Of a stretch of DNA of 64,000 nt, positions 9,496-18,850 are shown one piece after another. The first letter of the stretch is position 1. The number at the start of each line of letters is the position of its first letter. The stretch is from Candidatus Zhuqueibacterota bacterium (GTDB taxonomy: Bacteria; Zhuqueibacterota; Zhuqueibacteria; Residuimicrobiales; Krinioviventaceae): assembly GCA_016928775.1 (NCBI GenBank), contig JAFGKD010000091.1, positions 1-64,000 on the forward strand. The letters are read 5' to 3'. The notes under the pieces were generated by a model. The model was not told the origin of the DNA. It made no database searches and saw only the letters and a program-made list of their open reading frames with translations. The translations under genes were made by a program, and so were the position numbers.

Positions 9496-12400
9496 ATGCT
9501 TTTTCGCCGGCTTTTACTATTCATTTTTATATCATTCCATGTTCACGCCGAAAATCCGTACTTGAAATTTCAGCATCTCTCTCTTGAGCAAGGTTTGTCG
9601 CAAAGCATTGTTGAATGTATCATCCAGGATAGCTGTGGTTTTATGTGGTTTTGCACCGAGGATGGCCTCAACAAATATGATGGATACAATTTTACCGTGC
9701 TCCGCACAAATCCTGAAAATCCGTCAAGTCTGAGTCAGAATCACACGACCTGCATTCTAGAAGCCAAAGACGGCATTTTCTGGATCGGCACCTTCAACGG
9801 TGGCCTTAATAGATACGATCCAAAAACAGAGGCGATTAAAAGCTATCGCGCCGAATCAAATAATCCCAATGCGCTCTGCGATGATATTATCACAGATATT
9901 ATCGAGGATCAAGACGGGACATTATGGATTGCCACAGCAAATGGTTTTTCCCAGTTTCATCCCGAAACTGAAAAGTTTACCTGTTACTTTCATAATCCTC
10001 ACAATCCAAGAACACTCAGCCATAATAGTGTCAGAAGTTTAAGCAAAGATAACCTGGGCAACATCTGGCTGGCCACCGATTATGGCTTGAATAAATTCGA
10101 TAAAGAGACCAGACAATTTACGAACTATTATCACGATCCGCACAACGACAACAGCCTCGGCTACGACAAAGTGCGTCGAGTATATGCTGATCGCAATAGC
10201 GTGATCTGGATCGGTACTGACGGTGGCGGTCTGGACAAATTAACCTTTACGGCCGAAGGGCATCCCCAGTTCAAACACTTTCGACATGATCCAGACAATC
10301 CCAACTCCCTGAGTCATAACAGCATCTATTCGCTTTACAAGGACTCGTTCGGGACCTTGTGGATCGGTACGAACGGTGGCGGTCTGAACTTGTATGATAC
10401 AGAAACTCAAACCTTTTCACACTACCGTAACACACCACTCGATCCGTACTCGATTAACTATGATGAGATTTATGACATCTATGAAGATAACACCGGCGTC
10501 ATATGGCTCGGCACGTACGGCGGCGGGGTGAACAAAATTAACCAGGTGAAGCAGCAATTCCTCCACTATAAATCCAATCCAACTAACCCAAACAGCTTGA
10601 ATCATGACATCGTCTGGTCCATTTTGGAGGATGAAGATGGCATTTTATGGCTCGGCACACACGGCGGTGGGCTGAACCGTTATGATCGAGTCCGCAATGA
10701 ATGGACACATTACCGGCATGATCCAGAAAACCCAAACAGCATCAGTCACGATGTTGTCCGTGTCGTTTTCAAAGACAGACAGGGTATCATGTGGCTGGCT
10801 ACGCACGGCGGCGGCTTGAATCGATTTGATCCGAACAGTGGACATTTTAAATCGTATCGCCATGATCCGGCTGATCCCAACAGTATCTCGCATGATGAAT
10901 TGCGCTGTATTTTCCAAGATTCGCAAGGCACTCTTTGGATCGGCACCTATGGCGGCGGGCTCGACAAATTCAATCGACAATCAGATTGTTTTCAACATTT
11001 TCAGCACGATCCGATCAATCCCAATTCAATCAGCACAAATTATATTCGCGCCATTCACGAAGACAAAAGTGGCATTCTCTGGATTGGTACGCAAGGAGGT
11101 GGTTTGAATCACTTTGATCCAAGGACAGGGAATTTCACGCACTTTAGAAATGATCCGCAGGACTCGACGAGTCTGAGCAACGATTTTATCTTTGCGATTA
11201 TTGAAAATTCAGATGCAAGTTTTTGGCTCGGTACCTATGGCGGCGGTTTGAACAAATTCGATCCTGTCACTGGAACCTGCGAACGATTCACGGAAGCGGA
11301 TGGTTTGGCAAGCAATTCCATATATGGATTTGTTAAAGATGATCAAGGCATGCTGTGGATCAGCACAAATAACGGTATCAGCAAGTTCAATCCCTTCAAC
11401 CAAACATTCACCAATTATAACGTTGATGATGGACTGCAGAGCACAGAATTTAATGGTGGCTCTTTTTTTAAAAGTAAAAGTGGGGAGATTTTTTTCGGCG
11501 GCATCAATGGCTTTAACGCTTTTTATCCGGAAAACATCCACGGCAATGAAAACAAACCACCGATCGTCATCACCGACTTTCGAGTATTTAATGAACCATT
11601 TGATCTCAAAACACCAATCAGTGATATCGATGAGATCAAACTCTCCTGGAAAGACAACGTCTTTTCGTTCGAATTTGCCGCCCTCGATTTCACGGCTCCA
11701 AAACGAAACCGCTATGCGCATAAAATGGATGGTTTGGATAAAGAGTGGATTTACACGGATGCGTCCAAACGGTTTGCCAACTATACAACATTGCCGCCAG
11801 GAAAGTATACCTTTCGCGTCAAAGGCTCAAATAATGACGATGTGTGGAACGAAGAAGGTGCCTCCATCAAAATCGTGATCACGCCCCCTTTTTGGCAGAC
11901 GCCGGTTTTTCGCAGTCTTGTTTTTATAATTGCACTTTTGCTGCTTTTTATCGCCTATAAATGGTTCATGAAAACGATTCGCCAGAAACGCGCGGAACTC
12001 GAAGAGCGGATACGCGAACGCACCGAGGCGGCGAACACTTTGCAAGCCGCCCTAAATGAGGTCGAGATATTGAAAAACCGACTGCAGGCGGAAAACATTT
12101 ATCTGCAGGATGAAATAAAACTCGTCACCAATTTTGAGAACATTATCACAAAGAGCGACGTGTTGAAGAGTGTCCTGCAAAAAGTTGAACAGGTCGCCGA
12201 AACAGACGCGACGGTGTTGATTTTAGGTGAATCCGGGACAGGTAAGGAATTAATCGCGCGTGCTATTCATAATATCAGCGAGCGTTGCGAGCGTATTCTC
12301 GTCAAAGTCAATTGTTCCGCACTGCCTGCAACTTTGATCGAAAGTGAACTTTTCGGGCATGAAAAAGGCGCCTTTACCGGCGCAATCGCCCGAAAAATCG

Positions 12401-13065
12401 GCCGTTTCGAATTGGCGAATGGTGGCACTATTTTTCTCGATGAGATCGGTGATTTGCCACTCGAGCTGCAAGCTAAATTGCTGCGCGTTTTACAAGAGGG
12501 GGAATTTGAACGTCTTGGCGGTACGGAAACAACTAAAGTGGATGTACGCGTGATCGCCGCGACCAACAGGGAATTGCAAAAAGAGATTCGACAGGGAAAT
12601 TTCCGGGAGGATCTTTACTTTCGACTCAATGTGTTTCCACTTTATATACCACCGCTTCGCAATCGCAAGGAAGATATTCCGCTCCTGGCCCATCATTTCA
12701 TCAAAAAATATAGCGCTAAAACCGGCAAAAAAATTGCCACTGTCCCACAACGTGTTATGGACGCTTTGGTCCAATACCACTGGCCGGGAAACGTCCGCGA
12801 GTTGGAAAACATCATCGAACGCGCTGTCATCACCAGTAGAGATAAAACGCTTAAAATCGGCGACTGGCTGCCGCAGTCAGAATCCGTACAGAGCGTACCG
12901 GGATTTGTTAGCCTGATTGAGAATGAACGTCAGCATATCATCAAAGCACTTTCCATGACCAACTGGCGTGTCAGCGGCAACCGGGGTGCGGCCAAGATTC
13001 TCGGCATCAATCCTAAAACACTCGAGTCCCGGATGAAAAAATTGAACATTGTCAAAAATGATTAA
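9496..13065 (+). CDS. Membrane-spanning sensor: 14-blade propeller fused to a sigma-54 AAA+ activator
   Basis: An 1189-residue one-protein signalling chain. After a signal peptide come 14 propeller repeats (about 45-670) of the Reg_prop type, with blade signatures such as LWIGTYGGGLNKFD; this suits two 7-blade propellers outside the membrane. A Y_Y_Y-type beta domain follows (about 729-795), then one membrane helix near 805-825 and a coiled coil near 830-880. The cytoplasmic end is a sigma-54 AAA+ domain (Walker A GESGTGKE near 911, GAFTGA near 960, LDEIGD) and a Fis-type helix-turn-helix (about 1155-1188). The sensor half matches Bacteroides hybrid two-component proteins, but histidine kinase and receiver domains are absent. 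The signal must therefore pass directly from ligand to ATPase. The ligand is probably a glycan, by analogy only. A dyad and a sigma-54 promoter lie just downstream. Confidence 0.92.
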   Translation: MLFRRLLLFIFISFHVHAENPYLKFQHLSLEQGLSQSIVECIIQDSCGFMWFCTEDGLNKYDGYNFTVLRTNPENPSSLSQNHTTCILEAKDGIFWIGTFNGGLNRYDPKTEAIKSYRAESNNPNALCDDIITDIIEDQDGTLWIATANGFSQFHPETEKFTCYFHNPHNPRTLSHNSVRSLSKDNLGNIWLATDYGLNKFDKETRQFTNYYHDPHNDNSLGYDKVRRVYADRNSVIWIGTDGGGLDKLTFTAEGHPQFKHFRHDPDNPNSLSHNSIYSLYKDSFGTLWIGTNGGGLNLYDTETQTFSHYRNTPLDPYSINYDEIYDIYEDNTGVIWLGTYGGGVNKINQVKQQFLHYKSNPTNPNSLNHDIVWSILEDEDGILWLGTHGGGLNRYDRVRNEWTHYRHDPENPNSISHDVVRVVFKDRQGIMWLATHGGGLNRFDPNSGHFKSYRHDPADPNSISHDELRCIFQDSQGTLWIGTYGGGLDKFNRQSDCFQHFQHDPINPNSISTNYIRAIHEDKSGILWIGTQGGGLNHFDPRTGNFTHFRNDPQDSTSLSNDFIFAIIENSDASFWLGTYGGGLNKFDPVTGTCERFTEADGLASNSIYGFVKDDQGMLWISTNNGISKFNPFNQTFTNYNVDDGLQSTEFNGGSFFKSKSGEIFFGGINGFNAFYPENIHGNENKPPIVITDFRVFNEPFDLKTPISDIDEIKLSWKDNVFSFEFAALDFTAPKRNRYAHKMDGLDKEWIYTDASKRFANYTTLPPGKYTFRVKGSNNDDVWNEEGASIKIVITPPFWQTPVFRSLVFIIALLLLFIAYKWFMKTIRQKRAELEERIRERTEAANTLQAALNEVEILKNRLQAENIYLQDEIKLVTNFENIITKSDVLKSVLQKVEQVAETDATVLILGESGTGKELIARAIHNISERCERILVKVNCSALPATLIESELFGHEKGAFTGAIARKIGRFELANGGTIFLDEIGDLPLELQAKLLRVLQEGEFERLGGTETTKVDVRVIAATNRELQKEIRQGNFREDLYFRLNVFPLYIPPLRNRKEDIPLLAHHFIKKYSAKTGKKIATVPQRVMDALVQYHWPGNVRELENIIERAVITSRDKTLKIGDWLPQSESVQSVPGFVSLIENERQHIIKALSMTNWRVSGNRGAAKILGINPKTLESRMKKLNIVKND

Positions 13066-13066
13066 T

Positions 13067-13104
13067 TTTCTGAAATATCGGAAATTTCTGAAATATCAGA
13101 AATT
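13067..13104 (+). promoter_or_regulatory. Tandem dyad, candidate enhancer (UAS) for the upstream sigma-54 activator
   Basis: Two palindromes sit 18 bases apart, centre to centre: TTCTGAAATATCGGAA (13068-13083) and TTCTGAAATATCAGAA (13086-13101). The second extends to perfect 9-base arms (AATTTCTGA/TCAGAAATT) around AATA. They start 2-3 bases after the activator's stop codon and about 105 bases before the -24 box of the sigma-54 promoter. That is the usual spacing for sigma-54 enhancers. Confidence 0.65.
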
Positions 13105-13199
13105 CTCACCACATTTATCACGTCAAGCACTGTTGTCCATAAAGCCTTTAATATATGATTTAAAAGAACTTGTATGTCAGTATAATATTGCGCTAAATG

Positions 13200-13214
13200 T
13201 GGCACATCCTTTGA
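13200..13214 (+). promoter_or_regulatory. Sigma-54 (-24/-12) promoter
   Basis: The sequence TGGCACATCCTTTGA matches the TGGCAC-N5-TTGC consensus with a perfect -24 box, correct spacing and one change (A for C) at the -12 box. It lies about 50 bases before the ATG of the next gene, giving a leader of about 40 bases. Together with the upstream dyad and the neighbouring activator gene it forms a complete sigma-54 control unit. Confidence 0.7.
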
Positions 13215-13263
13215 GTTGTAGAAAGTCGCGATCTATTAACAAAAACCTCAAAGGAGATATATC

Positions 13264-13785
13264 ATGAAAGCAAAACTTCTTCTTATGACATTCGTGCTTT
13301 TGTCGCTCATCATCAGCGAGTGTGTTATTGGCGCACCCAAAGTACCCCAAAATGTCGATTGGCAGGCTTTTAGTGAAAATCTTGCCAAAGCCATCAAATC
13401 AGACAATAAAGGATTACAGCAATCGGCCATGTGCATGATCATTCGTTATGCCGAAAATCTTTCGATACCGCGTGATGCAATTTTTGAAGTTGTTAGAGTT
13501 TTTCGCAGCGATGGAGATACGAATGTGCGCCTCCTGGCATTAGTCACATTGCACAGAGCAGAAGACCCATGGGCTATGGATTATTTAAAACGTCACCGTC
13601 TTTTTGAAAAAGAGAACCGGATTAAAAAATTATGCTGCTGTGCTGTGCGGACATATTATGCCAAGAGGGACTCGCTGAAAGCGGATAAAACTGAACAGAT
13701 CCTGGCGCAAAAAACTCATGAGGTGTTGGAATCCTATTCTGCCCAGGCAGCAGGAATGTTGAACCTCGATGAATATGGGTTCTAA
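13264..13785 (+). CDS. Secreted helical (HEAT-like) protein of unknown function
   Basis: A 173-residue protein with a signal peptide (LLLMTFVLLSLIISECVIGA), so probably periplasmic or lipid-free exported. The mature part is helical, with a HEAT-like segment (DTNVRLLALVTLHRAEDPWA) and a CCC cluster near residue 125. AAAGGAGATATATC gives a strong ribosome-binding site. It is the first gene behind the sigma-54 promoter and is followed by a thioredoxin-like gene, which suggests a two-gene unit controlled by the propeller sensor. I do not recognise a named family. Confidence 0.75.
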   Translation: MKAKLLLMTFVLLSLIISECVIGAPKVPQNVDWQAFSENLAKAIKSDNKGLQQSAMCMIIRYAENLSIPRDAIFEVVRVFRSDGDTNVRLLALVTLHRAEDPWAMDYLKRHRLFEKENRIKKLCCCAVRTYYAKRDSLKADKTEQILAQKTHEVLESYSAQAAGMLNLDEYGF

Positions 13786-13836
13786 TGGTTTGTGGCACTG
13801 TTCACCGTATCACGACTGTCGCATAAAAAAGATGGA

Positions 13837-14214
13837 ATGAGCATGGAAATGATCTCCAAGGCACAAGGAACACCAGATAATATCATTAACCTGACACGTG
13901 AAAATTTCAAAAAGGTTGTCATCGAAAGTAAAAAAGCTTTCGTCATTCAAATACAAGCGGATTGGTGCGGTGAATGTTATATCATAAAGTCAATTCTCAG
14001 GCAATTGGCGGGCCATTTCAGAGATCAGATCAGCGTTGGATACATCGACATCGAAACCAACGAAGACATAGCAAAACATTATGGCGTGACAGAATTGCCA
14101 TTTCTTTTATTTTTTAACCATGGTGAGTTGAAACACCACCTGATTGGCTTGCAATCAAAAAAAAAATTGCGGGACTATATCCAAAAAACAATCGCTTGTT
14201 CTGATCAAAAATAA
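13837..14214 (+). CDS. Thioredoxin-like protein (WCGEC active site)
   Basis: About 125 residues with a thioredoxin fold: the active site WCGEC near residue 45, the segment after it (IIKSILRQLAGHF), YIDIETNEDIAKHYGV, and the cis-proline motif ELPFLLFF. It probably reduces or exchanges disulfides. No signal peptide is visible, so it is likely cytoplasmic. The chosen ATG follows GATGGAATGAGC; a GTG at 13792 would add 15 residues without a good ribosome-binding site. It lies 50 bases after the secreted helical protein and is likely cotranscribed. CGEC is a variant of the usual CGPC. Confidence 0.8.
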   Translation: MSMEMISKAQGTPDNIINLTRENFKKVVIESKKAFVIQIQADWCGECYIIKSILRQLAGHFRDQISVGYIDIETNEDIAKHYGVTELPFLLFFNHGELKHHLIGLQSKKKLRDYIQKTIACSDQK

Positions 14215-14287
14215 GGAACATTGGCATCCATACTTCATAAGCAACATCAAATCTCTTTAAAATGCACCCTCCTGTTTAGAGGAATAA

Positions 14288-14322
14288 AAAAGCCTGCTCA
14301 AATTATTGGACAGGCTTTTGTT
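14288..14322. terminator. Bidirectional rho-independent terminator
   Basis: The stem AAAAGCCTG/CAGGCTTTT (14288-14296 with 14311-14319) has flanking A and T runs. It lies between the convergent thioredoxin-like and rhamnosidase genes and can serve both. Confidence 0.8.
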
Positions 14323-14355
14323 ATGCACACGCGCAATTTCTAAACGTCGAGGTGA

Positions 14356-17121
14356 TTATTCCATTTCATAGGAGAACTGGAATGTTCCAGAACCAATCTC
14401 GACAACAACTTTGTCGCCATCCTGAGAAAAACTGGTGATACCGTCTGCTTTTCCAAAGTCCTTCTTATTCACCAGAACCTTATCGACTGTCGCGTGCGGC
14501 AACAGGACAGAGGCTGTCGTGTTTGCCGGAATAATAACCTCAAGTTGCATTGCACTTTCGTTGATGCTCCATGCCGACGCCACTGTGCCGTACATTGACC
14601 GAACACTCGCCTTGGCCGATGTCAATTGGCCTCCCGGATGAGGCTGAATGATCGTATGCTTGTACCCCGGATTGTGTTCATCAATTTCCAGTCCGGCAAC
14701 AACCCGATAAAGCCACTCGCCAATAGCGCCGTAGGCATAATGATTAAAAGAGTTCATGCCCGCATTTTGAAACGTGCCATCCGGTTTTTGTCCATCCCAT
14801 CGCTCCCAGATCGTTGTGGCGCCCTGGGTAATGGGATAGAGCCAGGATGGATATTCTGTGCGATTGAGCAACATAAACGCTTCGTCAAAATAGCCGTAAT
14901 CACTCAGGACGTGGCAAATGAGCGGTGTTCCGAGAAAACCGGTTGTGATATGCTTGAATTTATTCACATCATCCGTCAGACGACGGGCTGCTTTGGCAGC
15001 AACATCAGGCGGGAGAAGATTAAAACCAAGCGCTAACGCATAGGCTGTCTGCGTATTCGGCGACAACCGGCCATTCGGCGTGACAAATTCGTCCATAAAA
15101 ACCGCTTTAGCTCTCTCGACCATCCTGGCATATTTTGCGGCATCACTCGACTTGCCTAGGAGCTGCGCGATTTTATAGAGCAAATCAGTGGAGTAAATAA
15201 AATAGGCCTGGGTGATAAAATCCTTGTCCGTCGTGGCCCCGGGATAATCTGAGCGGGTGGTGTTGAATGAAAGCCAATCGCCAAAGGTAAAGTCCGTGTT
15301 CCAAAACCAGGTGTCACCAGCGCGTTTCGCCATATATTCAACCCATCCCTGCATACAGGGGTATTGTTCTTCAAGGACACGCATGTCGCCATAGCAGAGA
15401 TAGACGGTCCACGGAACAATCACTGCCGCATCGGCCCAACCGGCGGAAGCAGAATTCCCTTGACGATTTGAGGCAATCGACAGGACATCGGGTATCACGT
15501 GCGGAATCTGACCCTCAGCCTGCTGGTCGGCGGTAAAATCCTTTAGCCATTTTGTATAAAACGCCGCCACATCATGATTAAAGCACGCGGTACGAGCGAA
15601 AACCTGAGCATCACCGGTCCAGCCAAGACGCTCATCGCGCTGCGGACAATCCGTGGGCACATCGACAAAGTTGCCCTTTTGCCCCCATTTGATGTTCTGC
15701 TGCAGTTGATTGATCATGGAATTGGAACATTCAAATGTCCCGCTTACGGCAATGTCAGAATGGACCACAATACCCTTGATTGCATCGAGGCTTGGTTCGC
15801 CCGGCCATCCGTTTATATCAATGTAGCGGAATCCCTGGAAGGTGAAATGTGGTTCGTAAACCTCTATACCCTCCCCTTTCAGCGTATAGCTGTTTGTCTG
15901 CTTGGCGGCGCGCAGGTTTTCAGTGTAAAAATTACCGTCTTTATCCAATACTTCGGCATGCCGAATCGTGACGGTTGTACCCGCTGGTCCTTGCACAGTG
16001 AGTCGAATCCAGCCAACCATATTTTGCCCCATATCGATAACCATGTCCCCCTGCGGCGTTTGCAATATTTCGACAGGCGTGATTTCTTCTATCTTTTTTA
16101 TGGGTGCACCCTGCGATGCGATGATCTTTGCTTGAGGTTTCGGGAGCACTAAAACGTCCACCCAGTCGGAATCGTCGTATCCGGCTGTGCTCCATCCATC
16201 CTTTTCGAGGCGCGCATCATAGATTTCGCCATTGTAAATATCGGAGGCCAGGATCGGGCCGGTCGACGCCCTCCATGATGTATCGGAAATAATCACATCG
16301 GAGGTGCCATTTGCATAATCAACGTGCAGTTGTACAAGCAAGGCCAGCTTGTCGCCATAGGCATTGCGCTGACCACGAAATCCGATGTTGCCGCGATACC
16401 AGCCATCGCCCAACGTTGCGCCAATGGCATTTTCACCCTGCTGCAAAAGTGACGTGACATCATACACCTGATACTGGATGCGATCTTCATAAGCAGTCCA
16501 TCCCGGAGTGAAGACCTGATCACCGACACGCTGCCCGTTCAGCTCCAGTTCGTATAATCCCAGACTTGTCGCATAAATTCGCGCCTTCACGACTTGATCG
16601 CTCACCGAAAACTCTTTCCGAAGCATTTGTGCGGGACTGGATGTTGAAATATCTTCCTCGATATCGGGATGAATCCATTGGGCTTGCCAATCCGAGTCAT
16701 CTAACAATCCCATTTCCCAAAACGCGGGCTCGCTCCAACGTGACCTTTTCCCGTTGTTATCCCAGACACGCACTTGCCAATAAACAAATTCCCGCGATTG
16801 TAAAACCGGACCGGCATACTCAACGTGGATGGACTGATCGGATAGAACTTTGCCCGTACTCCACAACAAATTTTTGCCGGCTTTAACATCTTTTTCTGTT
16901 GCCGCACAGCGAAGTTCGTACGCCGACTGCAACGTGCCGGGCTTGTCGGATTCGATGATCCAGCTCAGACGAGGTTTCTCAACATCAATACCAATAGGAT
17001 TTGTCTTGTACTCACACCTAAGGTGGGATACGCCTAAAGCCGCGTAAACAGTTGGAGCCAAAATCAAACTAGTTACAACAACCAGCAAAATAGTGAATTG
17101 GAACGAATATAACGGTCTCAT
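14356..17121 (-). CDS. Alpha-L-rhamnosidase, GH78 family, secreted
   Basis: About 921 residues with a signal peptide (FTILLVVVTSLILAPTVYA). The N-terminus has the typical GH78 start (LRCEYKTNPIGIDVEKPRLS), then beta-sandwich domains (about 40-460). The (alpha/alpha)6 catalytic domain carries DCPQRDERLGWTGD (about 489-502), whose Glu is the expected general acid, and GATTIWERWDG later on. The C-terminal beta domain ends the protein. The enzyme releases terminal L-rhamnose from glycans. I chose the ATG at 17121 because AGGAGAAGG lies just before it and the signal peptide follows at once; a start 12 codons upstream is less likely. There is no T9SS tail, so it is probably periplasmic. A rhamnose mutarotase gene lies at 33.9 kb. 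Confidence 0.93.
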   Translation of the reverse strand: MRPLYSFQFTILLVVVTSLILAPTVYAALGVSHLRCEYKTNPIGIDVEKPRLSWIIESDKPGTLQSAYELRCAATEKDVKAGKNLLWSTGKVLSDQSIHVEYAGPVLQSREFVYWQVRVWDNNGKRSRWSEPAFWEMGLLDDSDWQAQWIHPDIEEDISTSSPAQMLRKEFSVSDQVVKARIYATSLGLYELELNGQRVGDQVFTPGWTAYEDRIQYQVYDVTSLLQQGENAIGATLGDGWYRGNIGFRGQRNAYGDKLALLVQLHVDYANGTSDVIISDTSWRASTGPILASDIYNGEIYDARLEKDGWSTAGYDDSDWVDVLVLPKPQAKIIASQGAPIKKIEEITPVEILQTPQGDMVIDMGQNMVGWIRLTVQGPAGTTVTIRHAEVLDKDGNFYTENLRAAKQTNSYTLKGEGIEVYEPHFTFQGFRYIDINGWPGEPSLDAIKGIVVHSDIAVSGTFECSNSMINQLQQNIKWGQKGNFVDVPTDCPQRDERLGWTGDAQVFARTACFNHDVAAFYTKWLKDFTADQQAEGQIPHVIPDVLSIASNRQGNSASAGWADAAVIVPWTVYLCYGDMRVLEEQYPCMQGWVEYMAKRAGDTWFWNTDFTFGDWLSFNTTRSDYPGATTDKDFITQAYFIYSTDLLYKIAQLLGKSSDAAKYARMVERAKAVFMDEFVTPNGRLSPNTQTAYALALGFNLLPPDVAAKAARRLTDDVNKFKHITTGFLGTPLICHVLSDYGYFDEAFMLLNRTEYPSWLYPITQGATTIWERWDGQKPDGTFQNAGMNSFNHYAYGAIGEWLYRVVAGLEIDEHNPGYKHTIIQPHPGGQLTSAKASVRSMYGTVASAWSINESAMQLEVIIPANTTASVLLPHATVDKVLVNKKDFGKADGITSFSQDGDKVVVEIGSGTFQFSYEME

Positions 17122-17335
17122 GGTGCCCTTCTCCTGTTTTTGATTGCTTTTCTGCAACAGTCAAACATATAACTTTTGGTCATTTATACAAGAAAAATTA
17201 ACGAAAAAAATATTTATTCTTGCATCGCTTGTATTCATGAGATATATTCCACTAGTGCAATTTTTCAAACACGGTGTTGTAAAATCGTTATTGGCCTGTT
17301 TTCAATCGTGTTGATTGTATTTTTAGGACATCATT

Positions 17336-17923
17336 ATGAAAAAAATGGTGATTGCCTTGATTGGCATTGTGATCGGCGGATTTACAGTCGGATTTACCGT
17401 AGGCAAACTCAGGTCACCCGACTATAATAACCAGGAAAATATCCTGCGCTTTATTTACAGTCATATTACGCCTGGCCAGGTAGACGGGGGAGCGATTGTG
17501 TGCATTCTCACCTGTGGCGCCAGGACATATACATATCACTCAGCCCTGGATACAATTATTATTGAATACGGAAGTCCGTTCATGACCAATAAACAGCCTG
17601 TTCGCAGAAAATACGCCTCTTTAAATTTGAATTTATTGTATTCCATTGCCGGCGGCGGGCCAACCGCTATCATCGGCGGCACAAAATTTATCGACTACCT
17701 GTCGCCTTTGACTAAAAATCAAAAAGTTATGATTGGTCTCATTGCGGTGGCAACGACCCTATCCGGTGTGTACTGGGGTTACAGACTGGGCTATTCGAAT
17801 GACATTGATTGCAGCTCGGATCAAGTTCAAAACATTCTGCACGACAAAAAGATGTGGCAAACCTATGTACAGTATCGGGTGAAGAATCCAGCGATTGGAG
17901 TAACATTAGGGCGCACACAATAA
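17336..17923 (+). CDS. Unidentified membrane protein
   Basis: A 195-residue protein with an N-terminal hydrophobic helix (VIALIGIVIGGFTVGFTVG) and a second one near residues 130-152 (MIGLIAVATTLSGVYWGYRL). Several cysteines occur between and after the helices (IVCILTCGA, IDCSS). The N-terminal glycine-rich helix could be a signal anchor. It stands alone between a divergent rhamnosidase and a convergent membrane protein. The ATG is chosen as the first Met; no strong ribosome-binding site is seen. Confidence 0.6.
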   Translation: MKKMVIALIGIVIGGFTVGFTVGKLRSPDYNNQENILRFIYSHITPGQVDGGAIVCILTCGARTYTYHSALDTIIIEYGSPFMTNKQPVRRKYASLNLNLLYSIAGGGPTAIIGGTKFIDYLSPLTKNQKVMIGLIAVATTLSGVYWGYRLGYSNDIDCSSDQVQNILHDKKMWQTYVQYRVKNPAIGVTLGRTQ

Positions 17924-18038
17924 AAATCCGTGCTCATCCGTGGCTCATATATTTTGCTAAAAAACACAGTTCTGTTGCCTTGTAGTACGGATAATCCCCG
18001 ATCGTGCTTCTTCTTTCGGAGCCGTTGAGCTGTCAAGA

Positions 18039-18734
18039 CTATTCTCTTGGTTCAAACAATCCTGCCATGGACCGGATCACATCCACATAAAAATTGCCAC
18101 CCTTTTGACGAAAAAGTTGAAATGCCATATCTTTTGAGCCAATGAACGGTCGCAATGACCAGGAGAGCTGGGCGCCAACAAATGCCAGGATAAAAATCCA
18201 GATTTTAAAAACCTGCACGCCAATTTTGGGATAGATATTCTTTTTCTCGCAGGAAAATTTAAGTGCCTCAACAATGGCGCGCATGCCAAAAAAACCCGCC
18301 ACCACAATGATAAAAACATGCAGCAATTTGATGAACGCATAGTTATCACCGGTGATCATAAAAAATATCACAATCGTGGAAAAAGAGAGCATGATGCAGC
18401 TCATGAACACAAAGCCTGTAAGCATGATAGAGATCATTTGTCCAAGTGAAAGTTTGGAACCGAGTACAGTTTGAATGACAAAAAATGCCGGGAAGCAGAT
18501 GAGAATGATCAATAGAAAAAGCACCGGCATTTTTACCGCCGATGAAGCGGCTTGCTGGAGGCCATTATAGCTTCCCATGATCGCACCGTACAGCATGGAA
18601 AAGATGAGCAGCAGCAGCAAGTGATTTAAAATTTCAAATTTGACCTGTTTTTCATCGGTAATTTTTTCGTAAAATGAATCATTGTTGTGAAAGCTTTGGA
18701 AAAAATCAAAGGACAAGATTTTGCGTTTTGCCAT
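18039..18734 (-). CDS. Polytopic inner-membrane protein (Yip1-like topology)
   Basis: A 231-residue protein with about five hydrophobic helices, for example LLLLLIFSMLYGAIMG, VLFLLIILICFPAFFVI, ISIMLTGFVFMSCIML and IWIFILAFVGAQLSW. The C-terminus (SLRPFIGSKDMAFQLF) resembles conserved ends that I recall from membrane proteins in Bacteroidetes and relatives, without known function. AGGAGACCATC precedes the ATG. It lies about 115 bases after the SUMF1-like gene on the same strand and may be part of that unit. Confidence 0.75.
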   Translation of the reverse strand: MAKRKILSFDFFQSFHNNDSFYEKITDEKQVKFEILNHLLLLLIFSMLYGAIMGSYNGLQQAASSAVKMPVLFLLIILICFPAFFVIQTVLGSKLSLGQMISIMLTGFVFMSCIMLSFSTIVIFFMITGDNYAFIKLLHVFIIVVAGFFGMRAIVEALKFSCEKKNIYPKIGVQVFKIWIFILAFVGAQLSWSLRPFIGSKDMAFQLFRQKGGNFYVDVIRSMAGLFEPRE

Positions 18735-18850
18735 GATGGTCTCCTGTTAATTTTTGAAATCCTTACAAGAACCGATACATCCACCGCGTGGCGCTGAAAC
18801 CACCTCGGCAGCTTTGAATAGCTTTTTTCAGTTCATATTGACAAATGTAT

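Noticed and set aside
9496..11500. DNA repeat array or CRISPR-like locus
   Set aside because: The repeated blocks are in-frame propeller blades of about 48 codons with diverged codons, not identical repeats with spacers.
17924..18038. Short repeated phrase (AATCCGTG, TCATCCGTGG) after the 195-residue membrane protein gene
   Set aside because: Too short to call a repeat family from one window; no hairpin or ORF is associated.
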